Source: Chytriomyces cf. hyalinus JEL632 (taxonomy: Eukaryota > Chytridiomycota > Chytridiomycetes > Chytridiales > Chytriomycetaceae). From it: 64,000 nt of DNA. Under the pieces are notes generated by a model. The model did no database searches. It was not told the origin of the DNA and saw only the letters and a list, made by a program, of their open reading frames with translations. Position numbers and translations under genes: made by a program. Location: positions 333,736-397,735 of the forward strand of contig JAIWWG010000024.1 of the NCBI GenBank assembly GCA_025435555.1, read 5' to 3'. Position 1 is the stretch's first letter. Every line of letters begins with the position of its first letter. Below, in pieces: positions 32,490 to 42,406 of the stretch.

Positions 32490-33117
32490 ATGGAGTACGC
32501 AGCCGTGAGCCTCCTCGCCCACAGATGCGCACCAGGTCGAGCGCCTGAATACCTGCTGCGAATGATAAGTTCACTCAGGAGTCTTCTGGCTCCTCTTGAG
32601 AGCAGTCGATACTCGGTGCCACGCCAACAACGAGCCTCCAATATCCTCCCGAATGGCCGCGAGCTGTTTGATCGATTACCAGAGCAGCAATTTAAAGAAG
32701 AGCTCATGCTTTCGAAGCTGCAGTTCACGCATGTGTTCTCGCTCATTGAACACCACCCCGTGTTTCATTCCACTGGGCGCAAGCCTCAAACGGATCCATT
32801 CTTGCAGTTGCTCATCACGCTCAATCGAATTGGTTTTCAAGGCAATGCTACTGCGTACAGCAAAACGGGCCGATTCAGTTCTATTAGCGTTGGCAGTCTT
32901 GCCAGTTTTACAAAACGCGTGTTTACGGCCATAACGTCCCTCGAGGATGAAGCCCTGCAATGTGCGAATCTATCAAAACAAGCAGCAATCCAATCCGCTC
33001 TTGAGAGAAAGTACGGCCTTCCAAACAGGTCTGGATCCATGGATGATACACCCAATCGATAAACGGCCACCAATTTGCGCATTCAATTTCCACCGAATAA
33101 GCCGAAATGGGAAGAGC
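32490..33117 (+). pseudogene. PIF/Harbinger-type (DDE_4) transposase relic
   Basis: The open frame 32490-33062 (190 aa) resembles the N-terminal, pre-catalytic half of HARBI1/PIF transposases: SKLQFTHVFSLI, TDPFLQLLITLNRIG, SISVGSLASFTKRVFTAI and GLPNRSGSMDD. The usual continuation G-x-x-DGTH is damaged, and the frame ends at 33062. Related sequence (PIDKRPPICAFNFHR) continues in another frame to about 33117, indicating at least one indel. The rest of the catalytic domain is missing, and no inverted repeats were found. It sits between the start of the CEP162-like gene and the 3' end of the first thioredoxin-NDPK gene. Confidence 0.65.
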
Positions 33118-33259
33118 TATGTAAGAGCGCATGGGGCTCGTTTTTGTGTGTGTGGTTGCCAAGCAACTAGACTTGCTGGAATACAAATCGCGTTTATTTC
33201 ATTCTTTGCTGCGCGGACTTCACATTGTCAAAATATCGTTTGTTTCAAGTGGGGTTCAA

Positions 33260-36200
33260 CTACTGCGCGAGAGTGTGCGAGCTGTCCGACGCGAGGATCG
33301 TGGATGCGTCGCTGCTTGGATCACTCGCGTCTTTTTCGTTGCCCAGTTCATGTTTGCTGTCATCAGCTTGAGCATCTGAAATACAACTCTTTCTTAGTCA
33401 ACGCATACACTGGTTGTTATCGTAGAGAAGTCACCTGAATGCCCATTCTCGGTTTTATGAGCTTCCACTGCATCTTGCGAAGGTTCACTCTTCTCGAAGT
33501 TGACGGCATCGGATGCATCAGGTTCATGGCTGCCTGTTTCGGCGGAATCGCCTTCGTGTTGGGGGGGGCTGGGTTCTTCTCGATCATCTAGTAAATTGAG
33601 ATTGCCTTGGGAATGATGAATTTCGTTTGTATCCTCGGCAGTGGCAGGAGTAGTTTCTTGTTGCTGCACTTCGTTTTGAACATCAGCTTCTTGTTGGTGC
33701 GAGTTTTCAACACGGAGCGATGAGTTCAACATATGTGCCGTGCTCGCGCGCGACTGAGCCAGCGATGTTCGAAGCGAAGTTGATCGAGACCCCGGACCTG
33801 ACGGGAAATGATTCTCGTTCAAGTTCAGTTTCTTGACCGATCCCATATCTACGGCCGTGTCCGGTTTGACAGTGGCAACTTGCGAGTCTGTGTTTACGTT
33901 GAAGATGATGTTGATTTCTCGGTCGGCGGACTCGGGTGAGTCGGAGCCGTGCACGGCGTTGGTGGAACCGTCTGTTCCGAATTTAGCCCGGATTGAACAT
34001 GGCGCTGTTTCGCGAGCCGTTTCACTGTTTGTTGGGCCTGCGTTTGGAGCGAGTTTAATTGGATGAAACAAAACCGGGGCATCAGATGGTCTTACCAGTC
34101 AGGTTTCTCCATGCCTTTACACCAGACGGACCTTCCAGAACCATGGCATAAATGGGTGCGCTGCTCATCCATGTCGTCAAATCTTCAAAGAAAGGTTTGC
34201 CTTCGTGTTCTCGGTAGAATTCCTGTGCCATGCCCAATGTCATGTGCAGTTCCTTTTCATTCAGGATCGTTAGTTTGCATTGCTTCAATTTGCTGATAAT
34301 ATGGTTCTTGTGAGTGGGATGTGCGTCTGGCTTTATCAGCGCCAGAGTTGTTTGCGACGGCGGCATGGAGGATACTTCACCGCCGAATACGAGGTTGATT
34401 TCGCGGTCGGCTGAGATGGTGCTGTCGGATCCATGCACTGCGTTCAAGGAACCGTCAGTGCCAAAGAGTGCGCGAATACTGCTCAGAGTGCCATTAGAAT
34501 AGCCATGAATGACAATGTACTTAAACAATCACACCTTGTTGGGCTTTCCTCCCGCGCTTTTTCACTGTTTGTGGGTCCTGCCAAATTTCGCCATGCCTGA
34601 ACTCCGCTAGTCTTTTCCAGAATCAAAGCATAAATCGGAGCGCTGCTCATCCACCCCGTCAGTTGACCGTAAAACTCCTTCTCTGCGTGCTCCTTGTAAA
34701 ACTCTTGCGCCATCTCGAGGCTGAACTGAATCTCCCTCTGCTCAACAATCAAGAAACCGTCTTCAACGATTCTATCGACAATTGCTTGCTTCTTGTCGGG
34801 GTATGCATCCGGTTTTATCAAAGCCAGCGTCCGTTCAACAAATGGAGGCATATCTTCCATCCACAGACGCAAGTCTTCCTCAGCGGCTTTCGCGGCATTG
34901 TCCATACGCTGGTGCTCCAATATCGCGAAACTCATGCGCATGCTGGAACTAACAAGTTGTGCTTTTGAACCGGCACGAGAAGCTTGTAGACTTCCAATGG
35001 GAGATTTGAAGATGGAAGAACGAGACGCGTTAGTGTTCAAGTAGTGTGGGAAGAATGATTGGAGTTGTTGGATTGCCAAGTCGACGGTTTGTGAGCCGTG
35101 GACTCCGTTGGATGAGATTGTTAGACCGAACTGAGCGCGTAAGCTTTACGATAGAACACGTAATGAAGAATGTTAGGATATGTGATTTGTGTAGTTTTTG
35201 AAAGGGAAGCGCTACTTACGACATGGGGCAAGTTTTGCGGGCCAATTCTGGGTCGCTGGGGCCCAGCATTTCCGTCCAACCTTCAATTGCGTTTTCTCCT
35301 TTGATCATGAGACAAAGCACCGGAGCGCTGTTGGCGATTCTTGCGTTAATAACAGTCAGAAATCCATCAAAGCACTCACTTCATCAGCGACTGCACCGAC
35401 TCTTCAAACAACGGAGTCTCCAAAAACTCGAGACTAAGTTCCTGCGCGCGCTCCACATTCAACAGAAACTCGTCCTTCTTGGCAACCTTGTAGCCACGTG
35501 ATACAATGCGCGAGATGATGTCGTCGACGCGGAGCATGGCTTCTGGCTTGATGACGGCCAGCGTTTTTTGGAGGAGACCGTTGCTTTGAGAGGATTTTGG
35601 GTTTGTGGGCGGCGTGTATTCTAGTGTATTGAATTGGGTTTCTGTGCCAAAGATGAAGGCAAGTTCGCGGGCCGCGCTGACTGGGCCGTCTGATGCGTGG
35701 AATGAGTTCATGAGGCGGTCGTTTCCATACATTCCGCGTAGTCTTTTTTGTTTTTTTGCGGGTTTCAGTAGTCTGTATCTTCGATTGGCTTGAAGTCAAA
35801 AATGTTGCTTACGATTTCGGGGCATCAAGTTTCGCGTCCTTTGGATCTCTTGGACCCACTATCTGGCGCCATTCTTCAATAACGTTTTCTTTCGAAAGTT
35901 CAAACGCCAGAACAGGGGCGCTGTTTTTGGCGTGAGTGTGAGTATAACGACATCGAAAAAGAATTCAGTTAGTCACCATGATATATAATCCACAAGTCGG
36001 TCAAAGTAGTCCATCCCAGCAGCCTCCCTGTACAATTCTTGGGCTTGTTCCTTTGTCAGCCAAATCTTTTTCACCTGCAACACGTGTATCCGGTGCCGGT
36101 AGAGCGACGACACAACTTCCTCCAGGATGCTTGGCATCATTGCATCTGGTTTCAGCATGGCAAATGTTTGTTCATGGTTGGATCTGTCAATTTCCATGTC

Positions 36201-37099
36201 TGCTTGGGCTTGTGCTGATGTTTCGGAGGTAGATGCACGGCGTGTGTCCAGCTGGGACTCGCGGCGGGAAGATGGGTTCGATTTGCATGCTTGCGAAGTC
36301 TCTTGGACTATCGGTTCCGGCTCCGGTGGATTTAAAAAGTCAATAATGGGACGCGTTAATTCGTCAGGAGCGCACTGTTTAGGAGCCCGTATGAGATTGC
36401 AACTCTTGGAGATGCGTGTTCGGAAGTCAATAAACTTTTCACCTGTACGTGCGGTAACCCTTGCTCTTCCAGCTGCATTTGTTCTTTGATGGTTCGTTCG
36501 ACGAAAGGCGCATTCGCCCCACGCACGACTCGGATAAGCAGCTTTCCCTGGATATTCAACCAGCCAAGATTTCCGTAAACGAAGAGGTTACGCGCGCTGT
36601 TGGAGAAAATTGCCTTACAAAAAAGAAGGCAAACACTGGACAAGATTGATTCTGAATGTGTTCAAAACAGGAAATGTTGTCGGTGATGGCCTGTTCCGTG
36701 ATTGAGTGACGAGCGCGTTTATTCAAAAGCATGCGAAACAGAGAGCTCACTTGCACAAAGGATATATTTTCGCCGTAGTCGACTTTATATCTGCGTAGAA
36801 TCGTTTGCATTGCTTCGCATGGTCCGGCAAACTTGGCTGTGAACCGAACCGCAATTGTCTGATCAGCATGGATGCATATAAAGAGGTTCGAACGCGTTAC
36901 CGAAAACATCGATTACTAAAGTGTAGTTGTTGTTGTTGGGAATGGATGTTGTTTGAAGGCGTTAAGTAGACGCGTTGTTTGACCAGCTCTGCGCAACGTA
37001 CGCACCGATAAGTCCCGGTTTGCCGATCATGGAAAGAAACTCGGCGTTGTTGTGGGCCGCGGCCATGACCGGAGCAACTTCAACTTTCTTGGTTGCCAT
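33260..37099 (-). CDS. Thioredoxin + 4 NDPK-domain protein (NME8/TXNDC3-like), paralog A
   Basis: Thirteen exons (37099-37006, 36915-36901, 36836-36751, 36690-36619, 36547-36443, 36374-35977, 35920-35813, 35742-35380, 35327-35220, 35143-34535, 34478-34096, 34037-33435, 33375-33260) give 1019 aa. An N-terminal thioredoxin fold (KPGLIVIDVFAKFAGPCEAM) keeps only the second Cys of CxxC. Four NDPK domains follow, each with a KPDA/KPEA strand and a His in NSFHASDG, NGVHGSQT or NAVHGSDS. In animals, thioredoxin-NDPK proteins of this class (usually three NDPK domains) belong to axonemal dynein arms. The last 200 residues are polar and acidic. Intron positions match paralog B directly upstream, showing a tandem gene duplication. 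Confidence 0.85.
36901..36915 (-). other. 15-nt microexon in thioredoxin-NDPK paralog A
   Basis: Fifteen bases encoding V-I-D-V-F across split codons of the thioredoxin beta strand, flanked by CTTTAG and GTAACG. A microexon of the same length and phase occurs in paralog B at 41772-41786. Confidence 0.8.
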
Positions 37100-37204
37100 G
37101 TTTGTGATGTTTGTTTGATCAGAAAATTTGCTAATTTTTTATTGAAAGCTTGAACAACCAAAACTCAATGTCACCAACTACTACATCGCAGTAAGAAGAT
37201 TAAG

Positions 37205-40200
37205 CTACGCGTCTGCGGCTGGAGAGGCATCTGCTGGCATGACTTGCGCAGAGGCCGCGCGTGATCCCGCTGTCGACACGACTTTGGATGCTACTTTCGA
37301 AGCAACTTTCGAAGACGGTTTGGTGTTTGCTGTATGAGGTGAACCCGTGTTTTCGGCAACGGCTGATGCCGATGCAATTCGAGATGCGGCCTGAGAAACT
37401 TCAGTCTTTGAAGCAACCTTTGAAACAACTTTTGAACCACTGCTGGATTTGGCCTCACTGGCGCCTACTCCAGCAGCTGCAGATGTAATTCTGGTTCCGG
37501 GATTTGATATCGCAGCTTGCGAAGCTACTTTTGAAACTCCCTTTGACTTTGTGGCATTGGCGTCATGTCCATCAGTTGACTTTGCTGCGGACATTACTCT
37601 TGACGCGGAATTTGAAACTGCTTTTGATGCGGGAATCGACTTTACATTGGATTCATTGTGAGAGGCGCCATCTGCAACTGGAGAGACTTCATCACCAAAA
37701 ACAACGTGAATTTCGCGTGCAGCAGAGGTTGGCGAGTCGGACCCGTGTACTGCGTTCAGTGATCCGTCAGTTCCAAACATTGCACGTAAAGAGTATGCGG
37801 CTGTCTCCCGTGCCGTGTTGCTGTTTGTGGGTCCTGATTTATATTCATTGTAAGCCTGTTAGAATGGATTTTCAAAAGGAAAAACGCGTAAATCAAACCT
37901 GCAAGATTTCGCCACGATTTCACTCCGGCTTCCTTTTCCAACACCATGGCATAGATAGGAGCACTGCTCATCCAAGTGGTCAACTCCTCATAGAACCCTT
38001 TACCCTCATGTTCATGGTAAAACTCTTGTGCCTTCTCTTTAGTGAATTGGACTTCACTTTCCTTGATAATTTTGAAGCCGTCTAACTTGATTTTGGCAAT
38101 GATTTCATCCTTCTTGGTCGGGTACACATCTGGCTTGATGAGTGCCAATGTGCGCTGCCTCTCTGGAACAGAAGAGACTTCGGCTCCAAATACAATCCCG
38201 ATTTCTCGCGTTGCAGAGGCTGGGGAGTCTGATCCATGCACAGCATTGTGTGTGCCGTCGGTACCGAACGTGGCTCGGACACTGAAAACGACCAAAGTCA
38301 GTTCATCCAAGTTCAAAAAATTTGACTGCAGAGGATCTCACCTCGATGGGCTCTCTTCCCTGGCCTTGTTGCTGTTGGTCGGACCCGCCAGATATCTCCA
38401 GGCTTTGATTCCTTCATTCTTTTCCAGCACCATCGCGTAGATGGGTCCGCTACTCATCCACGTGGTCAATTCACCATAGAAACCTTTTTCTGCGTGTTCC
38501 TTGTAAAATTCTTGCGCCATCTGCATGTCGAATTGAACCTCGTGCTCTTCAATCACAGTGAACCCATCCGCACGAATCATCTCCATAATCGCATCCTTCT
38601 TGTCCGGGTACACATCGGGTTTGATCAACGCCAACGTTCGCTGCACTGGTGGCGGAAGCTCTACAGGTAATGCGGCTACACTAGCGACTTTACCCATACC
38701 AGAATGGGCTTGCGGCTTAGCTTCACTGGTACGAGGACTCGAAGTTGCTTGGGGAGACACATCATCTCCGAAAACAACGTGGATTTCACGGGCGGCGGAG
38801 GTTGGTGAGTCGGAACCGTGCACAGCGTTCAGTGATCCGTCAGTACCGAACATTGCACGTAAAGAGTATGCGGCTGTCTCCCGTGCCGTGCTGCTGTTTG
38901 TGGGTCCTGATTTATATTCATTGTAAGCCTGTTAGAATGGATTTTCAAAAGGCAAAACGCGTAAATCAAACCTGCAAGATTTCGCCACGATTTCACTCCG
39001 GCTTCCTTTTCCAACACCATGGCATAGATAGGAGCACTGCTCATCCAAGTGGTCAACTCCTCATAGAACCCTTTACCCTCATGTTCATGGTAAAACTCTT
39101 GTGCCTTCTCTTTAGTGAATTGGACTTCACTCTCCTTGACAATCTTGAAGCCATCTAACTTGATTTTGGCAACAATTTCATCCTTTTTGGTGGGGTACAC
39201 ATCTGGCTTGATGAGTGCCAATGTGCGCTGCCTCTCTGGAACAGAAGAGACTTCGGCTCCAAATACAATCCCAATTTCTCGCGTTGCGGACGCTGGGGAG
39301 TCTGATCCGTGCACTGCATTGTGAGTGCCGTCGGTTCCAAAGGTGGCTCGGACACTGAAACCGTGCAACATCAGACAACTTACACTGAAAAAAAAACATG
39401 GAGTATGATGTCACCTCGATGGACTCTCTTCCCTGGCCTTGTTGCTGTTGGTCGGACCCGCCAGAGACCTCCAGGCTTTGATTCCTTCATTCTTTTCCAG
39501 CACCATCGCATAGATAGGTCCACTGCTCATCCAAGTTGTCAATTCACCATAGAAACCTTTTTCTGCGTGTTCCTTGTAAAATTCTTGCGCCATCTGCATG
39601 TCGAATTGAACCTCGCGCTCTTCAATCACCGTGAACCCATCCGCACGAATCATTTCCATAATCGCATCCTTCTTATCAGGGTACACATCCGGTTTGATCA
39701 ATGCCAACGTTCGTTGTACTGGTGGTGGAAGCTCTACAGCCACGTTTGCCGTGTTTGCCGCCTTCATTGCGTTACGCTGTGTTTCTAGCATGTCGACACT
39801 TGCGCGTAATGCTGAACTCGCAAGGTGTGCTTTGGATCCTGCGCGAGACGCTTGTAGACTTCCCATGGGAGTTTTAAAGATGGAAGTACGAGAAGCGCTT
39901 GTGTTCAAGTAGTGTGGGAAGAATGATTGTAATTGTTGGATTGCAACGTCCATGGTTTGGGATCCATGAACACCGTTTGTGGTGAGAGAGAGACCGTATT
40001 GAGCTCGGAGTCTGTGCCGATATTGTTAAAGAGGGTAGAACTATTTTTGCCAATGCATTTTTGGATAGATGGTGCAACTTACGACATGGGGAAAAGTTTT
40101 CTGGCGTCTTCAGGGTCGCTTGGTCCGAGCATTTCCATCCACCCTTCAATCACGTTTTCACCTTTCAGCATCAGCGATAGAACCGGGCCACTTATAAAAC

Positions 40201-42292
40201 AAAGGGTAAAAATAAGTGTCACTTCAGAAGAAAACCCAAAGGAATTACCTCATAAGCGCCTGCACAGATTCCTCAAACATTGGCGTTTCCAAAAACTCAA
40301 CACTCAATTCCTGCGCTCTTTCGACATTAATAAGTCCCTCATCCTTTTTAGCCACTTGGTATCCTCTCGCAACAATTCGAGCGATAATCTGGTCAATTTT
40401 TTCCATCGCCATCGCTTCTGGCTTAATGACGGCTAAAGTTTTTTGTGGCAGACCATTGCTTTGAGAGGATTTAGGGCTCGCTGGTGGGGTGAATTCCATC
40501 ACGTTGAATGGAGTTTCACTATTGAAAATGTATGCAAGCTCCCTGGCTGCGCTCACTGGGCCGTCAGAAGCATGGAATGAGTTCATCAGGCGGTCTTGAC
40601 CGTAGAGCCCGCGAAGGCTAGTTTTTATGGGGGGAGATGATTGAGTTGTTTGCAAAGACTTTGGTGTGCTTCAAAGAAACTCTTTTACGATTTGGGGGCG
40701 TCGGATCTCGCGTCTTTGGGGTCTCGTGGGCCAACAACCTCTCTCCACGCGTCTATTCCGCCATCTTTGGCAAGATCCAAAGCAAGAACTGGAGCGCTGC
40801 GAAGCATATAAAAAAAGTTGAGATTTTGAAGGAATTTAAGAAAATATTCGCACCATGTGACGTAGTCAACCAATCGGTCAAAGTAGTCTTTTCCTTCCGC
40901 TTCCTTGTAAAGCTCAATGGCTTGCTCTCGGTTGAGCCAGAGTTTTTTGACTTGCATCACGTCAAAACGATGATGATGAAGCAACGCAATCACATTTTCA
41001 AGGATACTTGGCATCATAGCATCAGGTTTCAACAATGCTAGTGTATGTTCTGCAGTTGTAGGGTCGTTCAAAGGCGTAGTTGTTGGGATATTGAACGAGG
41101 ATTCGCTGACAGAAGCGCGACTGGGAGCGTTACGAACAACTGAGGGGATCGGTTCTTTCGAAAACTTTGATTTGTCGTCGCTTTCTTGAGGGGCAGTATC
41201 TTGAAGAGGCGCGTCTGGCGCCAAAAGAGATGCGATCGGTTGAGTGGTCGAATCCAGCATAATCTGTTGAGATTACCATTTGCTCAGTTTTCATTGGTGT
41301 CAACAAAGACCAGTGTTTTACCTGACGATGCGGTTCGTTCTTGTTGTGCAAATCGATTTGTTCCTTGATTGTCCTTTCAATAAGAGGGGCATTGGCGCCG
41401 CGAATAATTTTGACCAGGATTCGATTCTGTGTGCATGGCTTTGGTTCAGAACGAGGGATTTTCATGCAAATGAAACTCACGTAAAAAAACATGAACGTCG
41501 GGCAAGAGTGATTTCTAAAGCTTTCTAAACACGAAATATAATCCGAAACTCCCTGATGGACCCAGTAATCGCGAGTTAATATTTATGGTAGATTTATGGG
41601 AAGAATAAACAGGCGGGCCTGCACCTGAACAAAGGCAATCTTGTCGCCATTTTCTTGCTTCAATCTTTTGAAAATCGCGGCCATGGGTTCGCAGGGCCCC
41701 GCAAATTTGGCTGGAACAAAAAAGAGAGTTCAATATAAAAATCCAGTGTTCAGATGTGTGGGATCGCTCACAGTAAACGTCCATGACTGCAAAATTACGC
41801 GAAAATTAGAATGTGCGAGTTTGTAAAAAGTAAAGGAAAAGGGACAGGTGATTTACCTCTGAGTTGATTTGGTTTTGAAAGAAGGGCAACGAACTCTTCA
41901 TCGCTTGAAGCGAGCACGGGCGCAGCAGGCTCGCCTTTCTTTCCAAACTCAGCCATTTGAGATGTGTGTGTAGTAGTAGAAGGTAGCTGGAAACCAGGAG
42001 GAAAGCAACAGTTGTCGACGGTGTGAGATTCAAGGTTGGCTTCAGGTTGCTGGTGCTGGATGTCCGGTGCAACGGCGTCTGATCGAAGCAGATAGTATAC
42101 TAGGAGCGCAGTGAGTGCTGGAACAAGTACGGTAAGGGTCCTGGCGGCAAAGAGGCAGTTTCCGAGGGTGCGAAAAAAGCCAGTTCTTGGAAGGGATTTT
42201 CGTGTCGATCCCGAAGCATCGAACGCATTTCGTTGCGTGCTTTGTTTGTGTGGCTGAGCAGTGGCAGCAACGGACTTGCGACTGCGACGCAT
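37205..42292 (-). CDS. Thioredoxin + 6 NDPK-domain protein (NME8/TXNDC3-like), paralog B
   Basis: Fourteen exons: (42292 or) 41956-41857, 41786-41772, 41710-41625, 41552-41481, 41426-41322, 41263-40854, 40796-40689, 40617-40249, 40190-40083, 40011-39415, 39354-38972, 38906-38342, 38281-37899, 37833-37205. From the ATG at 41956 the protein is 1309 aa. The thioredoxin domain reads VMDVYSKFAGPCEPM, with one Cys. Six NDPK domains follow, all with the active-site His (NSFHASDG, NGVHGSQT, NAVHGSDS). Domains 5-6 are a near copy of 3-4 from an internal tandem duplication. The C-terminal 150 residues repeat Ser-Lys-Val-Ala motifs. The frame is also open upstream to an ATG at 42292, which would add 112 residues with one membrane segment; this start is uncertain. 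Axonemal location is inferred from the family. Confidence 0.83.
37691..38666 (-). repeat. Internal tandem duplication, copy 2 (period 1072 bp)
   Basis: Aligns base for base with 38763-39738 at a constant offset of 1072 bp. It covers the 3' part of exon 12, exon 13 and the first part of exon 14 of paralog B. Exons and the 65-bp intron are almost identical; the other intron has diverged. Confidence 0.9.
38763..39738 (-). repeat. Internal tandem duplication, copy 1 (period 1072 bp)
   Basis: Partner of 37691-38666. Similarity stops on one side after GGAAGCTCTACAG and on the other near the AAAACAACGTG segment, so the duplicated unit is about one NDPK pair. Confidence 0.9.
41772..41786 (-). other. 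15-nt microexon in thioredoxin-NDPK paralog B
   Basis: Fifteen bases (TC ATG GAC GTT TAC T) between TTTTGCAG and GTGAGC, encoding the thioredoxin strand V-M-D-V-Y. Same size and phase as in paralog A. Confidence 0.82.
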
Positions 42293-42406
42293 GGACAAGC
42301 TGAGGTGGTTGGTTGTTGAGGGTCACTGCATTCGAGGCAAAGGCGTGGGCGGGGTTCGATAAATATTTACCAAGTTACAAAAATATTTAAAATCTGAAGT
42401 GAAACG

